Source of the DNA: Endobacterium cereale
Lineage (GTDB): Bacteria; Pseudomonadota; Alphaproteobacteria; Rhizobiales; Rhizobiaceae
DNA length: 64,000 bases
NCBI RefSeq assembly: GCF_009617585.1
Contig: NZ_WIXI01000044.1
Location: 186,001 to 250,000, forward strand
Direction of reading: 5' to 3'
Numbering within the stretch: the first letter of the stretch is position 1; each line of letters starts with the position of its first letter. The notes under the pieces were generated by a model, which was not told where the DNA came from, made no database searches, and was given only the letters and a program-made list of their open reading frames with translations. Below are positions 53,124 to 62,354 of this stretch, one piece after another. The position numbers and the translations under genes are program-made.

Positions 53124-55454
53124 TCAGGCGAGGATCGCCGGAAGCGTCGGCTGCGAGGCCTCCGCGACTGCAATCGCCGTCATGTTGACGACGCCGCGCG
53201 AGGTGACCGACTGGCCGAGGATGTGGGCCGGCAGAGCCGCACCGACCAGGATCGGGCCGACATGCAGCGCATCGGTCATGTTGCGGACGATGCCGAGCGA
53301 GATGCTGGCGGCATCGAGGTTCGGGAAGATCAGCAGGTTGGCTTCACCGGTCAGCGTGCTGTCCGGCATGGCGCGCTTGCGCACCACTTCGGAGAGAGCG
53401 GCGCCACCCTGCATTTCGCCGTCGATTTCCAGATCCGGCGCCTTTTCACGCACAAGGGCAAGCGCTTCGCGCATCTTGCGGGCGCTCTCAGAATCGCGCG
53501 AGCCAAAGTTCGAGTGGCAGATCAGTGCCGCCTTCGGCTTGATGCCGAAACGCTGCACTTCCTGAGCAGCCAAAATGGTGATCTCGGCGATTTCGGTGGC
53601 CGACGGGCTGTAGTTCACAAAGGTGTCGGTGAAGAACATCGCGCCGCGCTGCGAGATCAGCAGGCTGAGGCCGGACAGTGTGCAGGCGCCGGGGCGCATG
53701 CCGATGATCTGGCGGATGTGGCGCAGATGGCTGTCGTAACGGCCTTCGAGACCGCAGATCAGCGCATCGGCTTCGCCGCGCTTGACGGACAATGCACCGA
53801 TGATGGTGTTGTTGGTGCGCACCAGCGTGCGGGCGGCATCCGGGTTGATACCGGCGCGGCCGACGAGGGCTGAATAGTCGTCGACATATTCACGGTAACG
53901 CGGATCGTCTTCCGGGTTGACGACGGAAAAGTCCACGTTCGGACGCAGGCGGATACCAAAACGCTTGAGGCGGGATTCGATGACCGAAGGACGGCCGATC
54001 AGGGTCGGCACGGCGATCTGCTCATCAAGCATGATCTGAACGGCGCGCAGGACGCGTTCGTTTTCGCCTTCGGCAAAGATGACGCGCTTCTTTTCGGCCG
54101 CCTTGGCGGTCGCAAAAATCGGCTTCATGACGAAGCCCGAGCGCCAGACAAAGCGGTTCAGCTGGTCGAGATAGGCGTCGTAATCCTGGATAGGACGGGT
54201 CGCGACGCCGGTTTCCTCAGCAACCTTGGCGACAGCCGGCGCGATGCGCAGGATGAGGCGCGGATCGAACGGCGAGGGGATCAGGTAGTTAGGGCCAAAG
54301 ATCGGCGTTTCGCCGGAATAGGCGCGGGCAACAACGTCTGAGACTTCTTCACGGGCAAGCGCTGCGATCGCCTTGACCGCCGCCATCTTCATTTCTTCGT
54401 TGATCGTCGTCGCACCGCAATCGAGCGCGCCGCGGAAGATGTAGGGGAAGCAGAGGACGTTGTTGACCTGATTGGGGAAGTCCGAACGGCCAGTGCAGAT
54501 CATCGCATCCGGGCGGGCAGCGCGGGCAAGTTCCGGCATGATTTCCGGCGTCGGGTTGGCAAGCGCCATGATCAGCGGTTTTTCCGCCATCTGGGCCAGC
54601 AGTTCCGGCTTCAGCACACCAGCGGCCGAGAGGCCGAGGAAGACGTCGGCGCCGGCGATATTGTCGGCCAGTACACGGTTGTCGCTCTTCTGGGCGTAGA
54701 CGGCTTTCCACTCGTCCATCAGCTCGGTGCGGCCTTCATAGACCAGACCTTCGATATCGTGGACCCAGATGTTTTCCTTCCGAGCGCCGAGCGAAACCAG
54801 AAGGTTGAGGCAGGCAAGGGCGGCCGCACCGGCGCCCGAGGCGACGATCTTCACGTCGGCAATATTCTTGCCAGCCAGTTCCAGGCCGTTCAGGATACCG
54901 GCGGCGACGATGATGGCGGTGCCGTGCTGGTCGTCATGGAAGACCGGGATGTTCATCTTGGCGCGCAGCTGGCGCTCGACTTCAAAACATTCCGGCGCCT
55001 TGATGTCTTCAAGGTTGATGCCGCCGAAAGTCGGCTCGAGGGCTGCAATGGTCGAGACCATTTCCTCGACCTTCGGCGCGTCGATCTCGATGTCGAAAAC
55101 GTCGATGCCGGCGAATTTCTTGAAGAGGACGGCCTTGCCTTCCATCACCGGCTTGGATGCCAGCGGGCCGATATTGCCCAGACCCAGAACGGCGGTGCCG
55201 TTGGAGATTACGGCGACAAGGTTGGCGCGCGCCGTGTAATCGGCAGCGGTTTCCGGATTGTCGCGGATCGCGAGACAGGGAGCGGCTACACCCGGCGAAT
55301 AGGCGAGCGCGAGGTCGCGCTGGTTGCCGAGCGGCTTGGTCGCGGTGACCTCCAGCTTGCCGGGGCGGGGAAACTTGTGGAAATGCAGCGCCTGCTCTTC
55401 GAGTTCGCCATTGCTGGCGGGGTTGGCAGGGGTATCGGACATGTTCGATGTCAT
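53124..55454 (-). CDS. Malic enzyme with C-terminal phosphotransacetylase-like domain (MaeB type)
   Basis: A 776-residue enzyme that converts malate to pyruvate. Start at 55454 with GAGG upstream. The N-terminal malic domain has [29 protein letters not shown] and [10 protein letters not shown] (catalytic region); the NAD(P)-binding domain follows ([14 protein letters not shown]). The C-terminal about 330 residues resemble phosphotransacetylase (NRVLRA... [27 protein letters not shown]) without enzymatic acetyl transfer in the known rhizobial Dme/Tme. Whether this is the NAD or NADP form cannot be told here. Confidence 0.93.
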   Translation of the reverse strand: MTSNMSDTPANPASNGELEEQALHFHKFPRPGKLEVTATKPLGNQRDLALAYSPGVAAPCLAIRDNPETAADYTARANLVAVISNGTAVLGLGNIGPLASKPVMEGKAVLFKKFAGIDVFDIEIDAPKVEEMVSTIAALEPTFGGINLEDIKAPECFEVERQLRAKMNIPVFHDDQHGTAIIVAAGILNGLELAGKNIADVKIVASGAGAAALACLNLLVSLGARKENIWVHDIEGLVYEGRTELMDEWKAVYAQKSDNRVLADNIAGADVFLGLSAAGVLKPELLAQMAEKPLIMALANPTPEIMPELARAARPDAMICTGRSDFPNQVNNVLCFPYIFRGALDCGATTINEEMKMAAVKAIAALAREEVSDVVARAYSGETPIFGPNYLIPSPFDPRLILRIAPAVAKVAEETGVATRPIQDYDAYLDQLNRFVWRSGFVMKPIFATAKAAEKKRVIFAEGENERVLRAVQIMLDEQIAVPTLIGRPSVIESRLKRFGIRLRPNVDFSVVNPEDDPRYREYVDDYSALVGRAGINPDAARTLVRTNNTIIGALSVKRGEADALICGLEGRYDSHLRHIRQIIGMRPGACTLSGLSLLISQRGAMFFTDTFVNYSPSATEIAEITILAAQEVQRFGIKPKAALICHSNFGSRDSESARKMREALALVREKAPDLEIDGEMQGGAALSEVVRKRAMPDSTLTGEANLLIFPNLDAASISLGIVRNMTDALHVGPILVGAALPAHILGQSVTSRGVVNMTAIAVAEASQPTLPAILA

Positions 55455-55582
55455 TGCGACCTCGGTCAAAATTCTTCTTGAGGGTCTCTCAATACAACAA
55501 ATGACATGAGGGTCCACCCGCATATTGGCGAATAGCAGTAATTCCGGGCTGGCGATGTTGCAGGAGGGTTACGCGAAGCTGG

Positions 55583-55606
55583 AACCGGGGCAAAAGCCCG
55601 GTTTTG
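55583..55606 (+). other. Hairpin with short T-run upstream of the LpxH-like gene
   Basis: Stem AACCGGG / CCCGGTT with loop GCAAAAG and TTTTG after it on the plus strand, lying between the malic enzyme promoter side and the phosphoesterase gene. It may be a terminator or an attenuator; its owner is unclear because no plus-strand gene precedes it closely. Confidence 0.4.
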
Positions 55607-55670
55607 TCATGTTCGTGAAACAAGACTCTGTTTTTCAGGAGCCAGGACGACGCGACGAAAGGGCGATCTC

Positions 55671-56507
55671 GTGACCAGGCAAATGGAAACCGGGAAAATG
55701 GAAACGAAACATTTCAGAACCCTGTTCATTTCCGACGTGCATCTCGGCTCGAAGGCGGCTCGCACGGATTTCCTGCTGGATTTCCTGCGCTATCACGAAG
55801 CCGAAACCATCGTGCTGGTCGGCGACATCGTCGACGGCTGGCGCCTGAAACGCAGCTGGTATTGGCCGCAGGATTGCAATGACGTGGTGCAGAAGCTTTT
55901 GCGCAAGGCGCGCAAGGGCACCCGCATCATTTATATCCCCGGCAATCACGACGAATTCCTGCGTTCCTTCCCGGGCGTGCATTTCGGTGGCATCGAAGTC
56001 GCCGACCGGATCATTCACGAGACGGCGGACGGCAGGAAATATCTGGTTCTGCACGGCGATCAGTTCGACGTCGTGGTGCGCAACATCCGCCTCCTCGCCT
56101 ATCTCGGCGACTGGGCTTATGATGCGGCGATCGTCATCAATATCGGGCTTGCCGCCATCCGCCGCAAGCTCGGCCTGCCTTACTGGTCGTTTTCGGCCTG
56201 GGCCAAACTGCAGGTCAAGCAGGCGGTCAATTTCATCGGCGAGTTCCAGAACGTTGTGGCCGACGAAGCGCGCCGCGCCGAAGTCGATGGCGTCATTTGC
56301 GGCCATATCCACCACGCTGTCATGGAAGACATAGATGGCATCCATTACGTCAACACCGGCGATTGGGTGGAAAGCTGCACGGCGATCGCCGAGCACATGG
56401 ACGGTTCTTTCGAGTTGATTACCTGGAGACAGGTGGCTGCAACGGCACAGGTGCATGCATTGCCGGCGCCGGAAGGACGCGAGATTTCGGCCACGCAGGC
56501 CGCTTGA
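55671..56507 (+). CDS. UDP-2,3-diacylglucosamine diphosphatase-like metallophosphoesterase (LpxH-like)
   Basis: A 278-residue calcineurin-like phosphoesterase. All metal motifs are visible: LFISDVHLGS, LVGDIVDGW, IPGNHDEFL, VLHGDQFD and CGHIHHAV. The family includes LpxH, which cleaves UDP-diacylglucosamine in lipid A synthesis; many alphaproteobacteria use LpxI instead, so this could be a paralogue with another substrate. GTG at 55671 (AAAGGG upstream) is used; in-frame ATGs follow at 55683 and 55698. Confidence 0.85.
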   Translation: MTRQMETGKMETKHFRTLFISDVHLGSKAARTDFLLDFLRYHEAETIVLVGDIVDGWRLKRSWYWPQDCNDVVQKLLRKARKGTRIIYIPGNHDEFLRSFPGVHFGGIEVADRIIHETADGRKYLVLHGDQFDVVVRNIRLLAYLGDWAYDAAIVINIGLAAIRRKLGLPYWSFSAWAKLQVKQAVNFIGEFQNVVADEARRAEVDGVICGHIHHAVMEDIDGIHYVNTGDWVESCTAIAEHMDGSFELITWRQVAATAQVHALPAPEGREISATQAA

Positions 56508-56536
56508 GGCTTTGTCTATGCCAATGAATTGACGCG

Positions 56537-56556
56537 CAGCGCCCTTTCGGGCGCTG
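56537..56556. terminator. Hairpin terminator between convergent genes
   Basis: Perfect 8-base stem CAGCGCCC / GGGCGCTG with loop TTTC, followed by TTGTCGTTT. It separates the phosphoesterase gene from the convergent epimerase gene and can act on either strand. Confidence 0.75.
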
Positions 56557-56563
56557 TTGTCGT

Positions 56564-57547
56564 TTATCCCCACAGTTCCGGCCGCGGAGCGCTGACCAGT
56601 GAACCGTCATACCGCAAGCCGGGTACGCGGTCGCGCGCCAGCAGCAGCGGGCCGTCGAGATCGGCGTAGTCGCAGTCGGCGGCGAGCAGAACGGCGGGTG
56701 CCATGGCAAGGGATGTGCCGACCATGCAGCCGACCATGATCTTGAAGCCCAGCCGCTTTGCTTCCGCCTTCATCGCCAAGCCCTCGGTCAGACCGCCCGT
56801 CTTGTCGAGCTTGATATTGACGGCGTCATAACGGTCGCGAAGCGCGGCGAGGTCTTTCGTTGCGTGTACGCTCTCGTCGGCGCAGATCGCCACCTTGCGG
56901 CGGATTTTGGCGAGAATGGCGTCATTGCTGGCCGGTAGAGGCTGTTCGATCAGTTCGATATTGGCTTGAGCAGCAACCGCCAGATGATGTTCGATATTGG
57001 CCTCGGTCCACCCCTCATTGGCATCGACGACGATTCGGGCATTCGGTGCGGCCAATCGCACGGCGCGGATACGCTCGGCATCGTTTTCAGTACCGAGCTT
57101 GATTTTCAGAAGCGGGCGATGCGCATTGGCGGCAACCTGAGCGGCCATGGTCTGCGGATCGGATAACGAGATCGTGTAGCAGGTGATCATCGGCGCCAGA
57201 TCGGTAACGCCGAGCATGGCCGCTACGGTTGTGCCGCCTGCCTTGGCTTCCAGATCGAACAGGGCACAGTCGATCGCATTACGCGCTGCGCCGGGCTTCA
57301 TTTCGGTGAGCAACGATTCGCGGCTTATTCCCCGTTCGATGGCAGGTGTCATGGCGCGAATCGCTTCGAGAACACCTTCGATCATCTCGCCATACCGGCG
57401 ATAAGGCACGCATTCGCCGCGCCCGATGATCTCATTCGCGCTAATGGTGCAGGTCACAACCTCGGCTTCCGTCTTCGAACCCCGTGAAATCGTGAAGGTA
57501 CCGGCAATAGGGAAGGATTCTGTTGTGGCTTCAAGGTGACGCCGCAT
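56564..57547 (-). CDS. Dipeptide epimerase (enolase superfamily, L-Ala-D/L-Glu epimerase type)
   Basis: A 327-residue enzyme of the muconate-lactonising subgroup. The catalytic lysine pair LLKIKLG, metal residues VVDANEGW, IELIEQPLP and ICADESVH, and the second base NIKLDKTGGL are all in place. It epimerises dipeptides such as L-Ala-D-Glu from murein. ATG at 57547 is preferred to an in-frame one 21 bases earlier. Its start region lies 97 bases from the divergent permease start. Confidence 0.91.
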   Translation of the reverse strand: MRRHLEATTESFPIAGTFTISRGSKTEAEVVTCTISANEIIGRGECVPYRRYGEMIEGVLEAIRAMTPAIERGISRESLLTEMKPGAARNAIDCALFDLEAKAGGTTVAAMLGVTDLAPMITCYTISLSDPQTMAAQVAANAHRPLLKIKLGTENDAERIRAVRLAAPNARIVVDANEGWTEANIEHHLAVAAQANIELIEQPLPASNDAILAKIRRKVAICADESVHATKDLAALRDRYDAVNIKLDKTGGLTEGLAMKAEAKRLGFKIMVGCMVGTSLAMAPAVLLAADCDYADLDGPLLLARDRVPGLRYDGSLVSAPRPELWG

Positions 57548-57643
57548 GGATTTAGCTTTCCCGCACATGGCAATTCGTTAACAGGTGTTTATATTGCCGT
57601 TTCCCAAGACGCGATCAACGGGCGTTTGAGCAGAAGAAGATTT

Positions 57644-58804
57644 ATGCAGGCACAGCCGAACCCCGCCGAGATGTCGGACGCGGACATAAAGATCGAAGAG
57701 ATCGACAATGGCGGCCAGCGTCTGGTTCTGACCGGAAACTGGCGAAGCCATGGTATTTCGGCCGTGCTTCCAAAGCTTTCCAAAATCGAATCCGGCAAGG
57801 CCAATGGCCGACTGGAAGTTGATGTCAGCGATATCGAGGGAATCGATACGGCTGGCGCCTGGCTGTTGCGACGCCTGATGACGCAACAGAAGGAAGCCGG
57901 CGGCGAAGTTGCGCTGACTGGTGCCGATGCCAAGCTGCAGGAACTTCTCGACGTCCTGCCGGAAAAGACGCCGGCGCCCGAAAAGGTTGTCGACGACAGC
58001 ACGCTGTTCCAGCGCATCTTTGCGCCGACCGGCGAGGCCATGGTGGCGCTCGGCCAGGATCTCGTTTCGGCCATGAACATTCTTGGCTCCGCCGTGCGCG
58101 GTGCGCAGATGAAGCTTGGCCACGGTTCCGGCGTATCGCCAGCCTCGGTGGTAACCCATATCGATCGCATGGGCGTGCGTGCGACGCCAATCATCCTGTT
58201 GATGTCGTTTCTGATCGGGGCGATCATTGCCCAGCAGGGTGCTTTCCAGCTTCGTTATTTCGGTGCCGAACTGTTTGTCGTCGACCTGGTCGGCATTCTC
58301 CAGCTTCGCGAAATCGGCGTGCTTTTGACCGCCATCATGATCGCCGGCCGTTCCGGCAGCGCGATTACGGCCGAAATCGGCTCGATGAAGATGCGCGAGG
58401 AAATCGATGCGCTGACCGTGATCGGCCTGAACCCGATCGGCGTTCTGGTGTTCCCACGTCTCGTCGCACTGACGATCGCACTGCCGCTTCTGTCCATCAT
58501 AGCCAACTTTGCGGCGCTCGCCGGTGCTGCGGTGATCACCTGGGCCTATTCCGGCATTACGTTCGAGACCTTTCTTGGCCGTCTCAACGAGGCGATCGAT
58601 TATTCATCGGTCGCATCCGGCATGATCAAGGCGCCGTTCATGGCACTTGCCATCGGCATCGTGTCTGCTGTCGAAGGTCTCAAGGTCGGCGGCAGTGCCG
58701 AATCGCTTGGTCAGCACGTGACCGCATCCGTGGTGAAGTCGATATTTGCGGTGATCCTGATGGATGCGCTGTTTGCAATCTTCTATTCCGCGATCGATTT
58801 TTGA
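57644..58804 (+). CDS. MlaE family lipid ABC transporter permease with N-terminal STAS domain
   Basis: A 386-residue inner-membrane protein. Residues about 15-110 form a STAS (MlaB-like) domain with LEVDVSDIEGIDTAGAWLL; the rest is a MlaE permease (PASVVTHIDRMGVRATPIIL and the conserved AITAEIGSMKMREEIDAL). In enteric bacteria MlaB and MlaE are separate proteins, so this is a fusion. It is the first gene of a four-gene phospholipid-transport operon. AGAAGAAG precedes the ATG at 57644. Confidence 0.93.
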   Translation: MQAQPNPAEMSDADIKIEEIDNGGQRLVLTGNWRSHGISAVLPKLSKIESGKANGRLEVDVSDIEGIDTAGAWLLRRLMTQQKEAGGEVALTGADAKLQELLDVLPEKTPAPEKVVDDSTLFQRIFAPTGEAMVALGQDLVSAMNILGSAVRGAQMKLGHGSGVSPASVVTHIDRMGVRATPIILLMSFLIGAIIAQQGAFQLRYFGAELFVVDLVGILQLREIGVLLTAIMIAGRSGSAITAEIGSMKMREEIDALTVIGLNPIGVLVFPRLVALTIALPLLSIIANFAALAGAAVITWAYSGITFETFLGRLNEAIDYSSVASGMIKAPFMALAIGIVSAVEGLKVGGSAESLGQHVTASVVKSIFAVILMDALFAIFYSAIDF

Positions 58805-58811
58805 GGTGGTG

Positions 58812-59654
58812 ATGAGCGCAAACAGCGAAACACTGGAGAGAGATGCGCCGGCGCAGAGTGATCGCGACGTCATTCTCGAAGTGCGTGATCTGACTGTCGG
58901 TTTCGGCTCGAAGATCGTTCTCGACAACTTGAACCTCGATATCTATCGCGGCGAAATTTTGGGTTTTGTCGGTGCATCCGGCACCGGCAAGTCGGTGCTG
59001 ATGCGCACCGTGCTGCGGTTGTTGCCGCATCGCTCGGGCACGATCAAGATTCTCGGCGTCGACTATGACACCGCCGATGACCAGAAGCGAATTTCTCTCG
59101 ACACGCGGCTCGGCGTTCTTTTTCAGCATGGCGCGCTGTTTTCGGCGCTGACGGTGAAGGAAAACATTCAGCTGCCGATGCGGGAGTACCTGCAGCTACC
59201 GCAGTCGCTGATGGACGAACTGGCCTATCTGAAGCTGGAGCTTGTCGGTCTGCCGCCGGACGCTGCCGACAAATATCCGTCCGAACTCTCCGGCGGCATG
59301 ATCAAGCGCGCCGCACTGGCCCGTGCGCTGGCGCTTGATCCGGACCTGGTGTTTCTCGACGAACCGACATCCGGTCTTGACCCGATCGGTGCCGCCGATT
59401 TCGACGCCTTGATCGCCAAGCTGCGCGATACGCTCGGCCTGACCGTTTATATGGTGACACACGACCTCGATAGCCTGTTCTCCGTCTGCGACCGTATTGC
59501 GGTTCTGGGCGAGAAAAAGGTATTGGTGGAAGGAACGCTGGACGACATGTTTGCCTGCGACGACCCTTGGGTTCAGTCCTATTTCCGCGGCAAGCGCGCA
59601 CGATCGGTGGTGACAGAGCCGATCGACCGAGCCACCGAACACCCAGAAAAGTGA
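58812..59654 (+). CDS. Lipid ABC transporter ATP-binding protein (MlaF-like)
   Basis: A 280-residue ATPase. GAGGTGGTG precedes the ATG at 58812, 7 bases after the permease stop. Walker A GASGTGKSVLM, signature LSGGMIKRAALARA, Walker B LVFLDEPTSGLD and THDLDSL are intact; TSGLDPIGA is the MlaF/Mkl type. It powers movement of phospholipids between outer and inner membranes. Confidence 0.93.
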   Translation: MSANSETLERDAPAQSDRDVILEVRDLTVGFGSKIVLDNLNLDIYRGEILGFVGASGTGKSVLMRTVLRLLPHRSGTIKILGVDYDTADDQKRISLDTRLGVLFQHGALFSALTVKENIQLPMREYLQLPQSLMDELAYLKLELVGLPPDAADKYPSELSGGMIKRAALARALALDPDLVFLDEPTSGLDPIGAADFDALIAKLRDTLGLTVYMVTHDLDSLFSVCDRIAVLGEKKVLVEGTLDDMFACDDPWVQSYFRGKRARSVVTEPIDRATEHPEK

Positions 59655-59663
59655 CCGGAATTT

Positions 59664-61034
59664 ATGGAAACCAAAGCCAACTACGCCCTCGTCGGATTTT
59701 TCACGCTTCTGGTGGTCGCTGCCGCATTCGGCTTCGTCTACTGGATGGCGCAATATGGCCGCGGTGGACCGACCGGTGAACTGGCCATCCGCATTCCGGG
59801 CTCGGCCAATGGCCTGTCAGTAGGTTCCGCCGTGCGCTTCAACGGCATCCCGGTCGGCACGGTGCGCAATCTTGCCATCGACCCGGATGATCCACGTTTT
59901 TCGATCGCTTTTACCGAGGTGCAGCTGGCAGCGCCGGTCTATCCGTCCACCAAGGCGGTTCTGGAAGTGCAGGGCCTGACGGGGGCCGCCTATATCGAAT
60001 TGTCCGGTGGTCGCACCGGCGAGGAAAACATCGTCAAGAAGGCCCAGGAACAAGGCAAGCCGGCCGTGCTGATTGCCGACCAGTCGAGCGTGACGAACCT
60101 GCTGGCGACCGCGGACCAGATCCTTAAACGCGCGGATACCGCGATCGGTGATATTCAGGGCTTCGTTGCTGATGCCCGTGGTCCGCTGACGCAAACGATC
60201 AGGCACGCCGAAACGTTTACAGCTTCGCTCAGCGAAAATTCCGGCGCGATCGACGAGTTCCTGAAGAGCCTCTCGGCTCTCTCCGGCACGTTCAACACGG
60301 TGTCGCAGCGCATTGATTCGACGCTTGAGGCAGCCGAACAGCTGGTTCGTGCAGTCGATGCCAACAAGATCAACAACATCCTCAGCAATGCCGAAAAGGT
60401 GTCCGGCGACGTCGCCGCATCGACGACTGAACTTCCGGCAATCGTTGCTGAGGTCAAGGAAACGGCTGCGAGCTTCCGTCAGGTCGGTATCGATACCCAG
60501 AACGTTCTAAGACGCGCCGAGCAGATCATAGCATCGGTCGATCCGAAGCAGGTTGGTGCCGTCGTCGACAATTTTGCGCAGGCCTCGGCCGATGCGCGCG
60601 GGGCAGTGGCCTCCGCGCGGGATGTCGTCGATGGCGTGGCTGTTCGTCGTGACGAGATCGATCGGGCGATCGGTGATTTTTCCGAACTGGCCAAGAAGCT
60701 GAACGAGGCATCCAGCCGCGTTGACGGCATTCTGGCCAAGGTCGATACGATGGTGAGCGGCGACAGCTCCGAGGGAATGTTCGCCGAGGCGCAGAAGACA
60801 CTGCAGTCGATCCGTGCGGCCGCCGACAATCTCAATGGCCGCATCGGCCCGATCGCCGACAACATCAATCGCTTCTCGTCTTCCGGTCTGCAGAACGTTC
60901 AGACGCTGGTCGGCGACATGCGCCGCACGGTTGACAACCTCAACCGCGCGATCACCAATTTCGACAACGACCCGCAGCGTCTGATTTTTGGCGGGGACGA
61001 AGTCAAAACATATGACGGCAGGACCCGGCGTTGA
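59664..61034 (+). CDS. MlaD family MCE-domain protein, long form
   Basis: A 456-residue membrane-anchored lipid-binding protein. One N-terminal helix (about residues 8-30, ALVGFFTLLVVAAAFGFVYW) is followed by the MCE domain with VRFNGIPVGTVRNLAIDPDD and LTGAAYIELSGG. The remaining about 300 residues are predicted long helices (LDTANNL-like heptads, e.g. VDNLNRAITNFDN), unlike the short enteric MlaD (183 residues). The long helical tail may form a tube for lipid passage. Second MCE proteins are absent here. Confidence 0.9.
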   Translation: METKANYALVGFFTLLVVAAAFGFVYWMAQYGRGGPTGELAIRIPGSANGLSVGSAVRFNGIPVGTVRNLAIDPDDPRFSIAFTEVQLAAPVYPSTKAVLEVQGLTGAAYIELSGGRTGEENIVKKAQEQGKPAVLIADQSSVTNLLATADQILKRADTAIGDIQGFVADARGPLTQTIRHAETFTASLSENSGAIDEFLKSLSALSGTFNTVSQRIDSTLEAAEQLVRAVDANKINNILSNAEKVSGDVAASTTELPAIVAEVKETAASFRQVGIDTQNVLRRAEQIIASVDPKQVGAVVDNFAQASADARGAVASARDVVDGVAVRRDEIDRAIGDFSELAKKLNEASSRVDGILAKVDTMVSGDSSEGMFAEAQKTLQSIRAAADNLNGRIGPIADNINRFSSSGLQNVQTLVGDMRRTVDNLNRAITNFDNDPQRLIFGGDEVKTYDGRTRR

Positions 61035-61078
61035 TGGCGTATCAGGCGTTCAAGTACAGGGCTGATGGGAGCGTGAAT

Positions 61079-61687
61079 ATGGGTTCGAAGTCTTCGGGTT
61101 TTGGTCGCGGCAGTGCCATTCTGGCCCTGCCGCTCGTGGCGGCGCTTTTGAGCGGCTGTGGAGCCAAGGCCAATAACGACACGTTCGACCTGTCCTTGAC
61201 GCCGGTGGCAAGTTCTGCCGACAGCGCCAAGGCCCGCCAGATCCTCGTGCCCGAGCCGACGGCGCTGAAATCGCTCGACAGCGAGCAGGTGGTTGTGCGT
61301 GTTTCCCCTTCGGAAATCCGCTATCTCGGCAAGTCGCAATGGGGCGATCGCCTGCCACGCATCGTGCAGTCGAAACTCGTGCAGGCGTTCGAAAATACCG
61401 GCAAGCTCGGCGGCGTCGGCAAGCCGGGACAGGGACTGGCGATCGACTATCAGGTCGTCACGGATATCCGCGCCTTCGAAGTCAATGCGTCCAGCCCGAA
61501 GGCGGCGGTTGTCGAAATCTCGGTAAAAATCCTCAACGATCGTAATGGCTCGGTGCGCGCGCAGAATGTGTTCCGCGCCACGGTGCCGGTTTCGGGTGAG
61601 GACAATGCGACCTTCATCGCCGGCATCAACCGCGCCTTTGCCAAGGTCGGTGCCGATATCGTCGACTGGACACTGAAGTCGATCTAG
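61079..61687 (+). CDS. ABC-type transport auxiliary lipoprotein (PqiC/DUF330-like)
   Basis: About 202 residues. GGGAG lies 7 bases before the ATG at 61079; an in-frame ATG at 61034 overlapping the MCE stop is the alternative. A lipobox LLSGCG anchors it to the outer membrane. The fold (VRVSPSEIRYLGKSQWGDRL, KLVQAFENTG) matches the auxiliary lipoprotein of Pqi/Mla-like systems, which passes lipid from the MCE tube to the outer membrane. It is the last gene of the operon; a terminator follows. Confidence 0.86.
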   Translation: MGSKSSGFGRGSAILALPLVAALLSGCGAKANNDTFDLSLTPVASSADSAKARQILVPEPTALKSLDSEQVVVRVSPSEIRYLGKSQWGDRLPRIVQSKLVQAFENTGKLGGVGKPGQGLAIDYQVVTDIRAFEVNASSPKAAVVEISVKILNDRNGSVRAQNVFRATVPVSGEDNATFIAGINRAFAKVGADIVDWTLKSI

Positions 61688-61713
61688 ACCGTTATTATGC
61701 GGCATGCACGGTC

Positions 61714-61756
61714 AAAAAAGCCCCGCAGGTACTATGCCTTGCGGGGCTTTCGTTTG
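61714..61756 (+). terminator. Intrinsic terminator of the Mla-like operon
   Basis: Stem AAAGCCCCGCA / TGCGGGGCTTT with a 12-base loop, followed by CGTTTG. It lies 27 bases after the lipoprotein stop. Confidence 0.85.
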
Positions 61757-62082
61757 TGCGGGCGCCCCCTAGGGTAACCCGGAATAATGGTTCCACCTGA
61801 GCAGCCCGATCTCTGCTGGGGTGTGGATCTATGATCTCGAGGTGAAGTACCGCTGTCTCGGGATGTCTGAGGCCGGTGGCCAGAACCTGTCAGCGGCTAC
61901 CAATACGGTTACGGTGAGATGCACGCCGGCTGCCTCTATCATCCGATGCCATCTGTTTACCAAGCCCGCTTCACATAGCCGCGACAGGGCAAGGCTCGCA
62001 ACTCGATCGACACGGGAAAACGAGTGTGGTCATTTCTCGCAGAGGGAAATGCAACGGTAGTGGTCGGCCGCCCAGGGATGGA
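61757..62082. other. 326-base region without supported gene
   Basis: Only short, mutually overlapping frames are present on both strands (for example a 79-codon plus frame from 61821 and a 72-codon minus frame from 62189), none with a recognisable domain or ribosome site that I trust. It is bounded by the Mla terminator and the 62-residue minus-strand ORF. Confidence 0.45.
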
Positions 62083-62271
62083 TCAACTGTCCAGATTTTC
62101 CGGGACGCGCGCATCCTTGTCGCGGGCGCACACAAGCGCATGAAACGCGGTCTGGGTAGAGAGAAGCAGGCGAATTGCCTCGTCGTCACTTTGCAACGGC
62201 AAAGACAGCTTGCGGACGTACCGCAGGCGGTTGAGTTTCAGATCTACGTCGTCCGAATGCTGATGCGCCAC
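62083..62271 (-). CDS. Small hypothetical protein, 62 residues
   Basis: GTG at 62271 with AGGAGG only 5 bases upstream is taken as start; an in-frame GTG 27 bases earlier is weaker. The protein (MAHQHSDDVDLKLNRLRYVR at its N-terminus, then SLPLQSDDEAIRLLLSTQTA) is hydrophilic and predicted helical. I do not recognise a family. The start region is folded in an inverted repeat that places the Shine-Dalgarno in a loop and the start codon in a stem. Confidence 0.5.
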   Translation of the reverse strand: MAHQHSDDVDLKLNRLRYVRKLSLPLQSDDEAIRLLLSTQTAFHALVCARDKDARVPENLDS

Positions 62272-62297
62272 AGAAACCTCCTGGTTCCTGTGGCGCA
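62264..62297 (-). promoter_or_regulatory. mRNA hairpin enclosing the ribosome site of the 62-residue ORF
   Basis: Perfect 10-base inverted repeat TGCGCCACAG / CTGTGGCGCA with a 14-base loop; read on the minus strand the loop holds AGGAGG and the downstream stem arm holds the GTG start. Such an arrangement can control translation in response to temperature, a protein or an antisense RNA. It could also be chance or an inverted repeat of another use. Confidence 0.45.
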
Positions 62298-62354
62298 CTT
62301 TATCAGAAAATGATGATGTATCAACTATGGATCAACAACCGTAACGATTGTTGA

